Shown piece by piece: positions 9,650 through 18,613 of a stretch of 39,066 nucleotides of DNA. A program made the position numbers and the translations under genes. Source of the stretch: Ruminococcus sp. (GTDB taxonomy: Bacteria > Bacillota > Clostridia > Oscillospirales > Ruminococcaceae); assembly GCA_022641595.1 (NCBI GenBank), contig JALCDN010000009.1, forward strand, positions 1 to 39,066, in the 5' to 3' direction. The notes beneath the pieces were generated by a model that did not search any database, was not told the DNA's origin, and saw only the letters and a list, made by a program, of their open reading frames with translations. Numbering within the stretch: the stretch's first letter is position 1; every line of letters begins with the position of its first letter.

Positions 9650-11017
9650 CTATTTTCCGACGCAAAAACGTGAAAATACCTCGTCTACAACAGCTTCGGT
9701 AGCAACCTCTCCTGTAAGCTCGAGAATGTGGCTTACTGCCTCGTCAAGCAGGACGGTCACTGCATCGAGAAGTTCGCCGTTGTCGATTGCGGCGATTGCC
9801 TCGTTTATCTGCTCCAATGCAAGGTCTATGCACTGCTTCTGACGCTCGTTTGCGACAGTTGCGTCCTCGGGGTCAAGCTCGTTGGCTTTGAATAAAACCT
9901 CAATACATCGTTGTATTTGCTCGATTCCTGTGTTGTCCTTTGCAGAAACGTAAACAACGTGAGGTGTTATTTCGGAAATAATTTCCGTCTCAATATTCTG
10001 TACAACATCATTTTTATTAACAACAGCTATTGTTCGCTTATTCCTGAGCTTTTGCAGAAGTCGGGTATCATCGGCGGTAAGCGGCGAACTTCCGTCAAAT
10101 ACAGCGATAATCAATGCAGCTTCATCGAGTCTCTTGTAAGCGATATCGACTCCGATACCCTCGATAATGTCCGAAGTTTCGTGGATTCCTGCGGTATCCG
10201 AAAGCCTGAGCGTAAAGTCGCCGATTCTCACGGATTCCTCGATAACGTCACGGGTTGTTCCGGCAATTTCGGTTACGATGCTGCGCTCACAGCCACTCAG
10301 ACAGTTGAAAAGTGTTGATTTACCGACATTTGGTCTGCCAATAATCACGGTGTTGATTCCTTCACGCAGAATTTTTCCGTAGTCATAGCCTTTTATAAGT
10401 CCCGCAAGGTCGTCACGAATGCCTGTAAGCGTCATTTTCAGGGTCTGTGGCTCTACTTCGGGGATATCGTCGTCGGGGTAGTCCGCCCAAGCCGCAAGGT
10501 CTCCAAGAACCGCAACAAGCTTATGTTTTATGCTCTGCGACCTTCTGAAAGCCGCACCGTCACGCAGAGTTTCCGCCATTTTCAGTTCTGTACCGCCTTT
10601 TGCGGCGATTATGTCCATAACTGCCTCTGCCTGAGTGAGGTCAATTTTTCCGTTGATGAAGGCTCGTTTTGTGAACTCACCTGCCTGTGCAGGACGCACG
10701 TTATATCGCAGAATTGTACGCAGAATCCGCTTTGTCACGAAAAGTCCGCCGTGGCACGAAAGCTCGGCAACGTCCTCACCCGTGTAGCTGTTCGGGGCGT
10801 GAAAAACGGTGAGAATGCAGTCGTCGATTCGTTCGCCGTTGTCGTGGGCGTAGCCGTATGTGCAGGTGTAGCCGTTCATTTCGACGGCTTTTTTGCCGCT
10901 TACCGAGCAGAAAACGCTGTCAGCAGCTTCGAGGGCATTTTCGCCGGAAATCCGTATTACGGCGATTCCTCCGACGGCATTCGGAGTTGAAATTGCGGCG
11001 ATTGTCAAATAAAACAC
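9650..11017 (-). CDS. mnmE: tRNA modification GTPase MnmE/TrmE
   Basis: [21 protein letters not shown]-terminus, [13 protein letters not shown]-loop, C-terminal CVGK. Confidence 0.97.
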   Translation of the reverse strand: MFYLTIAAISTPNAVGGIAVIRISGENALEAADSVFCSVSGKKAVEMNGYTCTYGYAHDNGERIDDCILTVFHAPNSYTGEDVAELSCHGGLFVTKRILRTILRYNVRPAQAGEFTKRAFINGKIDLTQAEAVMDIIAAKGGTELKMAETLRDGAAFRRSQSIKHKLVAVLGDLAAWADYPDDDIPEVEPQTLKMTLTGIRDDLAGLIKGYDYGKILREGINTVIIGRPNVGKSTLFNCLSGCERSIVTEIAGTTRDVIEESVRIGDFTLRLSDTAGIHETSDIIEGIGVDIAYKRLDEAALIIAVFDGSSPLTADDTRLLQKLRNKRTIAVVNKNDVVQNIETEIISEITPHVVYVSAKDNTGIEQIQRCIEVLFKANELDPEDATVANERQKQCIDLALEQINEAIAAIDNGELLDAVTVLLDEAVSHILELTGEVATEAVVDEVFSRFCVGK

Positions 11018-11030
11018 ATCCTATCAAAAA

Positions 11031-11050
11031 CAGGCGGAACTTATCCGCCC
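11031..11050 (-). terminator. Putative terminator downstream of jag
   Basis: Minus strand GGCGGA-taagt-TCCGCC followed by TGTTTTTG. Confidence 0.6.
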
Positions 11051-11093
11051 GTTAAAAATATTTTGGAATACCGCACTCTACTTGTGCGAGCTG

Positions 11094-12194
11094 TTAAAAT
11101 TCGATTTTTCCGTAAAGACCGCCCTCAATTGAGTCCTCAGGCTTTGGGCGTTTGTAGTCCTTTTCAAAGCTTGTTGAGAGGTCTACGGGTTTGGCTTCTC
11201 TTACCGTGTCGTGGGGACGTTCGGTGCGGCGGTCATTTCTATCATTTGGAAAGCGTCTGTGCTGATTTGAGTCACGGCGGTCACCACTACCTGACTTTCT
11301 GTCATAATGCTTGGCGTTGATAGATGAAATAATAATTTTTCTGTAAGGCTCCTCACCGACCGAGCGTGATGAAACGCCCTCAATTTTGGCGATTGCCGAA
11401 TGGATAACACGTCTTTCGTAAGGGTTCATTGGTTCAAGAGGCTGTGCACGACCTGTTCTGAGCACCGATTTTGCGACCTTTTCAGCAAGCTGCTGTAAAG
11501 TCACCTTACGTTTTGCTCTGTAGCCGAAGCAGTCGATAGTAATTCTGAAATAGTCCTTGTCACCCTTGTTGGAAATCATTGACGACAGGTACTGAATTGC
11601 GTCGAGAGTCTCGCCACGGCGACCGATTATAGTGCCATTTGCGTCGCTTACGATGTCGATAACGGCGGCGGAGCTGTTCTGATAAATTTTCAGTTCTGAC
11701 TTTATCTGCATAGCGTTGAGAAGGGATTTTATGTAGTCCGAAGCAATTCTGACTTTCGGATTAAGCAGTGAGTCGTCCTCGATGAGTGTAAAGTTGTCGA
11801 GTGAGTAGTCCTCGTCCTCGCTGTCGGAAGTATTTGAAGCTGTGGAAGATTTTTCGGCGGTGACAGGTGAACATTTTTGTTCTGCCGAAATTTCTGAAGT
11901 TTTTTCTGAAGTTGGCGAATCTGCTGCCATTTTGGAAGCAGGTGAAGCTGAAGGTTGTGCAGAAGCAGTCGGTGCAGGGGAAGATGCAGGTTTTTCGGCA
12001 ATTTCTGCTGCTTTATCAGCCGATTTATTTTCGTAGGAAGCTTTTACCTTAGCATCTACCTTGCCTATTCCGAGAAAGCCTTTTTTGCCTTCTTCTATGA
12101 TCTCGAATGTGATTTCCGATACTGGAACTCCGAATTTAGCTGAAGCGGCAGCTTTTGCCTCTTCGACGTTGTTACCTGAAAAAATCTCAGTCAT
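11094..12194 (-). CDS. jag: Jag/KhpB-like protein (Jag-N, KH, R3H domains)
   Basis: EEAKAAASAKFG..., IIGRRGETLDAIQYLSS KH loop, NPYERRVIHSAIAKIEGVSSRSVGEEPYRKIII R3H; adjacent to yidC. Confidence 0.93.
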   Translation of the reverse strand: MTEIFSGNNVEEAKAAASAKFGVPVSEITFEIIEEGKKGFLGIGKVDAKVKASYENKSADKAAEIAEKPASSPAPTASAQPSASPASKMAADSPTSEKTSEISAEQKCSPVTAEKSSTASNTSDSEDEDYSLDNFTLIEDDSLLNPKVRIASDYIKSLLNAMQIKSELKIYQNSSAAVIDIVSDANGTIIGRRGETLDAIQYLSSMISNKGDKDYFRITIDCFGYRAKRKVTLQQLAEKVAKSVLRTGRAQPLEPMNPYERRVIHSAIAKIEGVSSRSVGEEPYRKIIISSINAKHYDRKSGSGDRRDSNQHRRFPNDRNDRRTERPHDTVREAKPVDLSTSFEKDYKRPKPEDSIEGGLYGKIEF

Positions 12195-12263
12195 AACAAA
12201 ACCTCCATAACCATTTTGTAATAAAATAAAATGAAAAAAATGATGAATAATGGCAGGGAATAA

Positions 12264-13382
12264 TTAATTTTCGTCGCTGTAATCGTCACCGTATTTTTCC
12301 GCCATTCTGCGGCGAGCATCGTTTATCTGCTTGCGGTTGACGGCATTCACTTCTGAGCGTGACATTTTTTCGCCGTTTTCTTTAAGTGCAGCCTGTTTTT
12401 TCTGTTCTTCGATGACATTCTGCTGTTGTTCGAGCATTTTCTGCATAAAAGTTTTCTTGCCGCCGTTAGCCTCGGCGTACTTTCTTGCCTTTGCTCTGTC
12501 CTTTTCGCAAATAGCCTCGATACGTTCGTTAGTGAAGTAAGCGTTCAGAGCGGCTGTGATTGCGAGTGAGAAAAGTGACGAGAAAATCCAGTAGAAGCCG
12601 ACACCTGCCGGTACCTTGTATGCAAAAAATATTGAAACAATAGGCATTGTGTACATCATTATACCCATACCTGCCATTTGCGGCATATCAGGGTTTACAC
12701 GTTTCTGGTGAATCTGAGTATATACGGTATACAAAAGCTGTGCAACGCCTGCAAATATTGGTATCAGGAATAGACCTATTGGCTGGTCGGCACTGAGTGA
12801 AAATTTTGGCACTGCACCGAGATTTACGCCAAGAAAATTGAAGTTGCTGTTAAACTCAGTGACTCTTGAGACGAAATTCTCGCTGAGTCCTGAAAATTTT
12901 GATTCATTGCCTGAGAAAGCGCTTAAAATTTTAAGTTCGGATCTGAGGTCGTTGTTTGGAATTTTCTGACCGCATTTTATTGCAATCTGGACGGCATCGC
13001 TTATGACCGACTTATTGAATCTTAAAATATGTGTAAGCGGTTTGTAAACAACGTCGAGCACGCCAAACAGAAGAACCATCTGAACTACGGCAGGAAGGCA
13101 CGAAGCCATCGGGTTTACGCCCTCTGCCTGATAGAGTTTCATTTGTTCTTCCTGCATTTTCTGAGGGTTATTGGCATAACTTTTTTTAAGTTTCTGAAGT
13201 TTTGGGTTTAGAAGCTGCATTCTTGCGGCATTTTTTTGTGTTTTGTAGTTGATTGGCGAAAGAATGATTTTTGTGACCAATGTGAATAAAATTATAGCAA
13301 TTCCGTAATTATTTACAAGATTATATATCCACATCATAAGGTATCCGAAAGGAGTACCAAAAACATCGTATAAAATATTCAA
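12264..13382 (-). CDS. yidC: YidC/OxaA membrane protein insertase
   Basis: NNYGIAIILFTLVTKIILSPINYKTQKN, multiple TM segments; between jag and yidD. Confidence 0.95.
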   Translation of the reverse strand: MNILYDVFGTPFGYLMMWIYNLVNNYGIAIILFTLVTKIILSPINYKTQKNAARMQLLNPKLQKLKKSYANNPQKMQEEQMKLYQAEGVNPMASCLPAVVQMVLLFGVLDVVYKPLTHILRFNKSVISDAVQIAIKCGQKIPNNDLRSELKILSAFSGNESKFSGLSENFVSRVTEFNSNFNFLGVNLGAVPKFSLSADQPIGLFLIPIFAGVAQLLYTVYTQIHQKRVNPDMPQMAGMGIMMYTMPIVSIFFAYKVPAGVGFYWIFSSLFSLAITAALNAYFTNERIEAICEKDRAKARKYAEANGGKKTFMQKMLEQQQNVIEEQKKQAALKENGEKMSRSEVNAVNRKQINDARRRMAEKYGDDYSDEN

Positions 13383-13639
13383 ATTAAAATACCTCTGAAA
13401 AACAAAATATGATTCACTGCTAAAGTAATAACGGCGTATATTCGCCGAAAACCGTCTTTTTGCGTTAAGCCTTTCATTGTATAGTGAGCCAATAAAAATC
13501 AGTCAGAGCTTTTGATGATAAAGTCTTATCTTGCTTTAGCTGTTCACTTATTAGATTGCTACAACAGTATCAAGGCAGCATAGGCACTCATGAGCTTGAG
13601 AATGCGTTATTAATTGTAACTTTTGTTTTCTGCACAAAA

Positions 13640-13879
13640 TCAGGCAGATTTACGTCGCAAGGTAAATTTTTCCGGTACGGGGTCAATTCCGCCGGCAGAC
13701 CATGGGTTGCACCTTAAAAGCCGCCATACAGCGAGAATCAGACCTCTTACAAAGCCGAATTTCTGTACTGCCTGAAGTGCATATGAGCTGCAGGTCGGGT
13801 AATATCGGCAGCAAGGCGGAAACATCGGTGAAATGAGCTTTCTGTAGATAATTATGAGCAGTTCGAGAACGTATTTCAT
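13640..13879 (-). CDS. yidD: Membrane protein insertion efficiency factor YidD
   Basis: IIYRKLISPMFPPCCRYYPTCSSYALQAVQKFG...RLLRCNPWSAGGIDPVP. Confidence 0.97.
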   Translation of the reverse strand: MKYVLELLIIIYRKLISPMFPPCCRYYPTCSSYALQAVQKFGFVRGLILAVWRLLRCNPWSAGGIDPVPEKFTLRRKSA

Positions 13880-14247
13880 TTATCCGAACCTTTTTGTGTT
13901 TGTTGGGAAAACAGCGTCCTGTTTATAAACGGAACAGCGCCGTGCTTCATATATTCTGACAAAACGGTCGATTTTACGCCATTTATAGCAGTTCTTGCTA
14001 CAATAACGATATCGGTGCCTATTGGAAAGAGTGTTTCATTTTCTCTGTAGGCTTGTCTTATTATGCGTTTTGCACGATTTCTGCACACTGCGTTGCCGAT
14101 TTTTTTGCCGGCAGTTATGCCGAGGCGGTTAAACGGGAGTTTATTTTTCCTGACGTAGATAACTATGTGTTTGCCTGCTGTGAACTTACCTTTTTTATAG
14201 AGTGCGGTGAAGTCCTTATTATTATTAAGTATTTCGGTATAAAGCAT
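13876..14247 (-). CDS. rnpA: Ribonuclease P protein component
   Basis: RLGITAGKKIGNAVCRNRAKRIIRQAYR signature; overlaps yidD by 4 bp. Confidence 0.95.
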   Translation of the reverse strand: MLYTEILNNNKDFTALYKKGKFTAGKHIVIYVRKNKLPFNRLGITAGKKIGNAVCRNRAKRIIRQAYRENETLFPIGTDIVIVARTAINGVKSTVLSEYMKHGAVPFINRTLFSQQTQKGSDK

Positions 14248-14344
14248 AAATTTCACTTCTGATGGGGGCATTACGGAACTTGTTGTTTCTCGCAGATTTT
14301 TTGCATATCATATTAAATTTCACAACAAAGATTCCATAACAAAA

Positions 14345-14370
14345 AAGACCACAAAAAAAATTTGTGGTCC
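14345..14370 (-). terminator. Terminator-like hairpin between rpmH and rnpA
   Basis: Minus strand GACCACAAA-N-TTTGTGGTC followed by TTTTTT. Confidence 0.75.
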
Positions 14371-14376
14371 GACTCG

Positions 14377-14511
14377 TTAGTAGGTTAATTTTGCTCTGCC
14401 CCTTGCTCTCCTACGAGCTAAAACCTTTCTTCCGTTCTTAGTAGCCATTCTTTTCATAAAGCCGTGCTCCTTTTTTGCGTGGAGCTTCTTAGGCTGGTAA
14501 GTTCTCTTCAT
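14377..14511 (-). CDS. rpmH: Ribosomal protein bL34 (not in supplied ORF track)
   Basis: Minus-strand translation [44 protein letters not shown]. Confidence 0.98.
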   Translation of the reverse strand: MKRTYQPKKLHAKKEHGFMKRMATKNGRKVLARRRARGRAKLTY

Positions 14512-14619
14512 AAAGACCGTCCTCCTCTCTGAGCAAATATATATGCCAATCGGCTATTTGCAATGAAATACAAATACATGGAGTGTCACTTGATTTCTCA
14601 ATACACTCTGCATTATTTG

Positions 14620-14648
14620 ATTATATCTTAATTTTCACAATATGTCAA
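14620..14648 (-). promoter_or_regulatory. rpmH promoter
   Basis: Minus strand TTGACA - 17 bp - TATAAT. Confidence 0.85.
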
Positions 14649-14716
14649 GCATTTTCCGAAATTTTTTTCCTCTGCTTATCATTTATTTTTTCCTTCTCTT
14701 CTCTTTATTGATTTAT

Positions 14717-14858
14717 CTTTCAACAATCTGTTGAAATCCTATGTTGAAAAAAGTTCTGCCGAATTTGATTATCCCTCTTGCAATTTATAATGTATTATGG
14801 TATAATTAGCTCAATTGTATTGTAGGAAATTATCGTCTGCTGACTTGAGTTTTCAACA
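14717..14858. promoter_or_regulatory. Cluster of TTTTCAACA-like sites upstream of dnaA (candidate variant DnaA boxes)
   Basis: CTTTCAACA 14717-14725, TGTTGAAAT 14729-14737, TGTTGAAAA 14742-14750, TTTTCAACA 14850-14858, flanking the dnaA promoter. Confidence 0.5.
14778..14806 (+). promoter_or_regulatory. dnaA promoter
   Basis: TTGCAA - 17 bp - TATAAT with TGG extended -10. Confidence 0.78.
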
Positions 14859-15133
14859 AATCCTTACCTTCTATTTACTCCTGACCGTACTGCAACACGC
14901 TTCTCTATGCTTTTTTTCCGGCAACACCATACTATTTCGGTATTGCTTTCTTTTGTTGCCTCGTCTCAAGATTTGTTACTTTCTCATTCCGCTGCTTTCT
15001 TTCGGATATCTCTGATTCCCACTTTATTTAACCTGCTTTTCTTTGATATCCTCATTTTTTCTTTTCTTTCGCTTACGCCTCAGCTACATTTTTTCCTCTC
15101 TTTCATAATTATTTTTTACGGAGGTTTGCTCTT

Positions 15134-16489
15134 ATGAATTCCTTTTCGGAAGTTTTTGAAAGCGTTAAAGCTTACTGCATCGAAGTAGGTAAAGTCAATG
15201 AGGTCGCTCTTAAAACCTGGATCGCCTCTCTTGAACCTGTCGAAATCGACGGCAAAAACGCTGTCTTTAAAGTTCAGTCTGAATTTCAGAAAACTATCGT
15301 TATCACTAATTACGATGATATCCTCAAAGAGGCTCTCAAAGCTGTTCTCGGCTTCGAGGTCGACATCGTCATCAACGTCGTCTCTATTACAAGCAACCCT
15401 AAAGTTCTTACCGACGACGAACTCGAGGAAAAACACGCTGAACTCGAAAAAAGCTACGAGTTCGCTGAGTATGACTACACTTTCGATACCTTCATTGAAG
15501 GTCGCTCTAACGAATTTGCTCTCGCTGCCTGCAAAGCTGTCGCAAAAAACTGCGGCGCTGACTACAACCCTCTTTTCATTTACGGCCCTTCCGGTCTCGG
15601 CAAAACTCACCTCATCACCGCTATCGCTAACGAGGTCAGAAAAAACCGCCCCTCATATAATGTTGTCTACGTCACAAGCGAGGTCTTCGGCAGCGAACTC
15701 ATCAGCGCTATCAACAACAAGGGTATCTCAGATTTCCACGAGAAATACCGTAACGCTGACCTCCTGCTTATCGACGATATCCAATTCTTCGCCAACAAGG
15801 AACGTATGCAGGAGGAATTTTTCCACACCTTCTATAAACTCCACTCAGAAGGTAAACAAATCGTCATTACTTCTGATAAACCTCCTAAAGAACTCGTTAC
15901 CCTTGAGGAACGTCTGCGTACTCGTTTCGAGGGCGGTCTTATCGCCGATATCTCCGCACCTGACTTCGAAACCCGCATCGCTATCATAAAACGTAAAGCT
16001 GAACTGCTTGACCTCACTATCCCAAGCGAAGTCGCTGAATTTATGGCAAACCGCCTTAAATCCAATATCCGTCAGCTCGAGGGCGCTGTTAAAAAACTCA
16101 AAGCTCTTAAACACCTTGCCGGCAGCCCTCCTTCTATTTCTATGGCTCAGAGCGTCATAAGAGATATCCTCACTGACGACCAGCCTATCCCTATCACTGT
16201 CGAAAAAATTATCTCCGAAGTCTCAACTGTCTACGGCGTCTCTCCTGACGATATACGCTCAAACAAACGCTCCTCTCAAATCTCTAACGCACGCAAAGTC
16301 GCTATTTACGTCGTAAGAGAAATTACTCAGATGCCTCTGGCTTCTATTGGCACAGAATTCGGCGGCCGTGACCACTCAACTATCGTTTACGCTGTCAACA
16401 ACGTCGCCAACGGTCTAAAAAAAGACGCTAACCTCAATACCCTCGTCTCTGACCTTATCAAAAATATCAAAGATAAAAATAAAGCTTGA
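15134..16489 (+). CDS. dnaA: Chromosomal replication initiator DnaA
   Basis: FIYGPSGLGKTHL, LLIDDIQFFANKERMQEEFFHTFY, C-terminal FGGRDHSTIVYA helix. Confidence 0.98.
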   Translation: MNSFSEVFESVKAYCIEVGKVNEVALKTWIASLEPVEIDGKNAVFKVQSEFQKTIVITNYDDILKEALKAVLGFEVDIVINVVSITSNPKVLTDDELEEKHAELEKSYEFAEYDYTFDTFIEGRSNEFALAACKAVAKNCGADYNPLFIYGPSGLGKTHLITAIANEVRKNRPSYNVVYVTSEVFGSELISAINNKGISDFHEKYRNADLLLIDDIQFFANKERMQEEFFHTFYKLHSEGKQIVITSDKPPKELVTLEERLRTRFEGGLIADISAPDFETRIAIIKRKAELLDLTIPSEVAEFMANRLKSNIRQLEGAVKKLKALKHLAGSPPSISMAQSVIRDILTDDQPIPITVEKIISEVSTVYGVSPDDIRSNKRSSQISNARKVAIYVVREITQMPLASIGTEFGGRDHSTIVYAVNNVANGLKKDANLNTLVSDLIKNIKDKNKA

Positions 16490-16519
16490 TTTCAAAAAAA
16501 ATTTTCGGCTTCTCTCATC

Positions 16520-16663
16520 TTGCGGACGCAGACGGCTTGCGTACGCAAGCAGGGGCTTTAAGTCGGCTGTTTTTCTTTATTCTATGAAGCTTCTTCCCCC
16601 GACTTAAAGCCCTTGATTTTCAAGTCCTACAGACTTGAAAATCCGTCTGCGTCTACGCTGCAA
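16520..16663. other. Nested inverted-repeat element, predicted four-way junction / cloverleaf (DNA cruciform or structured RNA)
   Basis: Outer stem 16525-16535/16643-16653 (11 bp), hairpin 16536-16549, inner 17-bp stem 16550-16566/16599-16615, hairpin 16616-16642 (11-bp stem, 5-nt loop), with no unpaired bases at the junction. Confidence 0.85.
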
Positions 16664-16690
16664 TTTTGTGTTTAAACAGCTTTTCCATAT

Positions 16691-17106
16691 CTTTCCACAC
16701 AGTTTTCAACTGAGTGTTGAAAACACTGTTGAATCAGTTTTTCTCCGACTGTACGATTTGTCGGCTGCCAAAAAATTGGTCTGATTTTTTCTTTTCACTT
16801 TTTCAACCGCAAACCATATCAACACTTTCAATAATTTTATACACACAGTATTTTCAGTTTCCACTTTTTTATCAACTATTTATAAACTTCAACTCCACTT
16901 TTTTCTGACATTTCAACACCAATTTCTGACTTTTAACTTATGCTCTTTTTGTCAACTTCAGGCGGTTGAATTTATTTCTCTCAATCTTCCGTGCTATTTA
17001 CCTGATTTTAACATATCCACACCCTCTACTACTACCACTATTTATCTTTTATCTTATCTTATCTCTTTATCTTTTTTCTTATCTTAACTTATCTTAACTT
17101 AAATCT
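16691..17106 (+). promoter_or_regulatory. Candidate oriC core (dnaA-dnaN intergenic): DnaA boxes, DnaA-trios, AT-rich unwinding region
   Basis: CTTTCCACA 16691, TTATACACA 16837-16845, ATATCCACA 17013-17021, then CTA-CTA-CTA-CCA-CTA 17026-17040 and CTTAT-rich tract 17041-17106. Confidence 0.72.
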
Positions 17107-17247
17107 CAAAAAGCAAAGCTTTAAAGCATCAGCTCTCTGAAAAGAACTCTTCATTTTTTAGGTTCTTTCTTTTACTTAAATTCTTTTGCATTTACTTTTT
17201 GTTACTTTCAAGGCTTAAACTAATTTCCTATAGAAAGGCGTTTTATT

Positions 17248-18351
17248 ATGAAATTCTCATGCAGCAGACAACAGCTATGTGACGCTATAAACTGCGTATC
17301 ACACGCTGTTTCACAGAAATCCACAATTGCCGCTCTCGAAGGCATAAAGCTCAATATTTCAGGCGATTTTCTCGAACTTACAGGCTACGATATGGAAATC
17401 GCTATCAGAACTTCTATTCCTGTACAATCAGACGATGACGGAGTTCTTGTTGTAAGCGCAAGACTTTTCAATGAATTCGTCAAGAGAATGGACGGCGATG
17501 CTATACTTATCGAAGTCGACCAGAACTTACAGATGAATATCTCAAGCAGTGCAACAGAATGCTCTATTTCTGCTATGTCTGCCGACGAATTTCCAGAGCT
17601 TCCTACCCTCAACCAGAACAGCGAACTCAAAATAAAACAGTCTGTTCTGAAATCAATGATTGCACAGACTACTTATGCTGCTTCAACCAACGAGAATAAA
17701 CCTATTCTTACAGGCGCTCTCTTTGATATATATGACGGAAACTTCACTATGGTCGCTATTGACGGCTTCAGACTCGCTATCAGAAACGAAATTATTGACG
17801 ATTCAGGTTCATATAAGTTCGTCGTACCTAAAAAAGCTCTCACAGAAGTTGCTTCACTCATAAAGGACGATAATCCCGAAGACCTATGCATAATCTGCAC
17901 CGACAACAAACACATAATCTTTCAGATAAACGGATTTACTGTAATCTCACGTCTTCTCGAAGGCGAGTTCCATAACTACAAAAGAAGTATTCCCGATTCA
18001 TTCAAAACCGAAATTATCCTCAATACAAGAGAATTTATCTCATGTATGGAACGCTGCTCTCTGCTTATCAACGACAAAAACCGTGCTCCGGTTAAATGCT
18101 CTTTCCAGAACGGCGAGGTCAGAGTCAACTGCAAAACCGCTATCGGTAAAGTAAATGACTGCTTTAAAGCCGATATCTCAGGCGAAAATGTCGAAATCGG
18201 CTTCAATAACCGCTACTGCCTTGAGGCTCTGCGTGCTGTTGACGGCGATAAGGTCAGAGTTCAGCTATCGGGCTGCAACAAGGTTATCAAATTTCTTCCG
18301 CTTCAGGGCGAAAGCTTCATCTACCTGCTTATGCCTGTTCAACTTAAATAA
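17248..18351 (+). CDS. dnaN: DNA polymerase III subunit beta (sliding clamp)
   Basis: 367 aa MKFSCSRQQLCDAINCVSHAVSQKSTIAALEGIKL..., C-terminal LLMPVQLK; follows dnaA. Confidence 0.97.
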   Translation: MKFSCSRQQLCDAINCVSHAVSQKSTIAALEGIKLNISGDFLELTGYDMEIAIRTSIPVQSDDDGVLVVSARLFNEFVKRMDGDAILIEVDQNLQMNISSSATECSISAMSADEFPELPTLNQNSELKIKQSVLKSMIAQTTYAASTNENKPILTGALFDIYDGNFTMVAIDGFRLAIRNEIIDDSGSYKFVVPKKALTEVASLIKDDNPEDLCIICTDNKHIIFQINGFTVISRLLEGEFHNYKRSIPDSFKTEIILNTREFISCMERCSLLINDKNRAPVKCSFQNGEVRVNCKTAIGKVNDCFKADISGENVEIGFNNRYCLEALRAVDGDKVRVQLSGCNKVIKFLPLQGESFIYLLMPVQLK

Positions 18352-18406
18352 TCAGATCACACCACTTTGATTTTCTACGCATATTCTTACTTTCGAGGTG
18401 ATTTCT

Positions 18407-18613
18407 ATGGAAGATATCAGAATTTCTACCGACTTTATTAAACTTGACTCTTTACTCAAATTTTCCGGTCTTGCAGATACAGGAGGCTTCGCAAAAGACG
18501 TTATCCAAAACGGCGAAGTCTCGGTAAACGGCGAAATATGCACTATGAGAGGCAAAAAAATCCGCTCAGGCGATGTCGTCTCCTTCGACGGCAGAGAGGT
18601 AAGGGTTCTGTGA
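18407..18613 (+). CDS. yaaA: S4 domain protein YaaA-like
   Basis: [46 protein letters not shown]; between dnaN and recF. Confidence 0.93.
   Translation: MEDIRISTDFIKLDSLLKFSGLADTGGFAKDVIQNGEVSVNGEICTMRGKKIRSGDVVSFDGREVRVL

Noticed and set aside
14815-15137. Small hydrophobic ORFs in the dnaA leader
   Set aside because: Leu/Phe/Ser-rich products expected from a pyrimidine-rich tract; no convincing SD.
15116-15610. 164-aa antisense ORF over dnaA
   Set aside because: Antisense to a certain core gene; composition mirrors dnaA codon usage.
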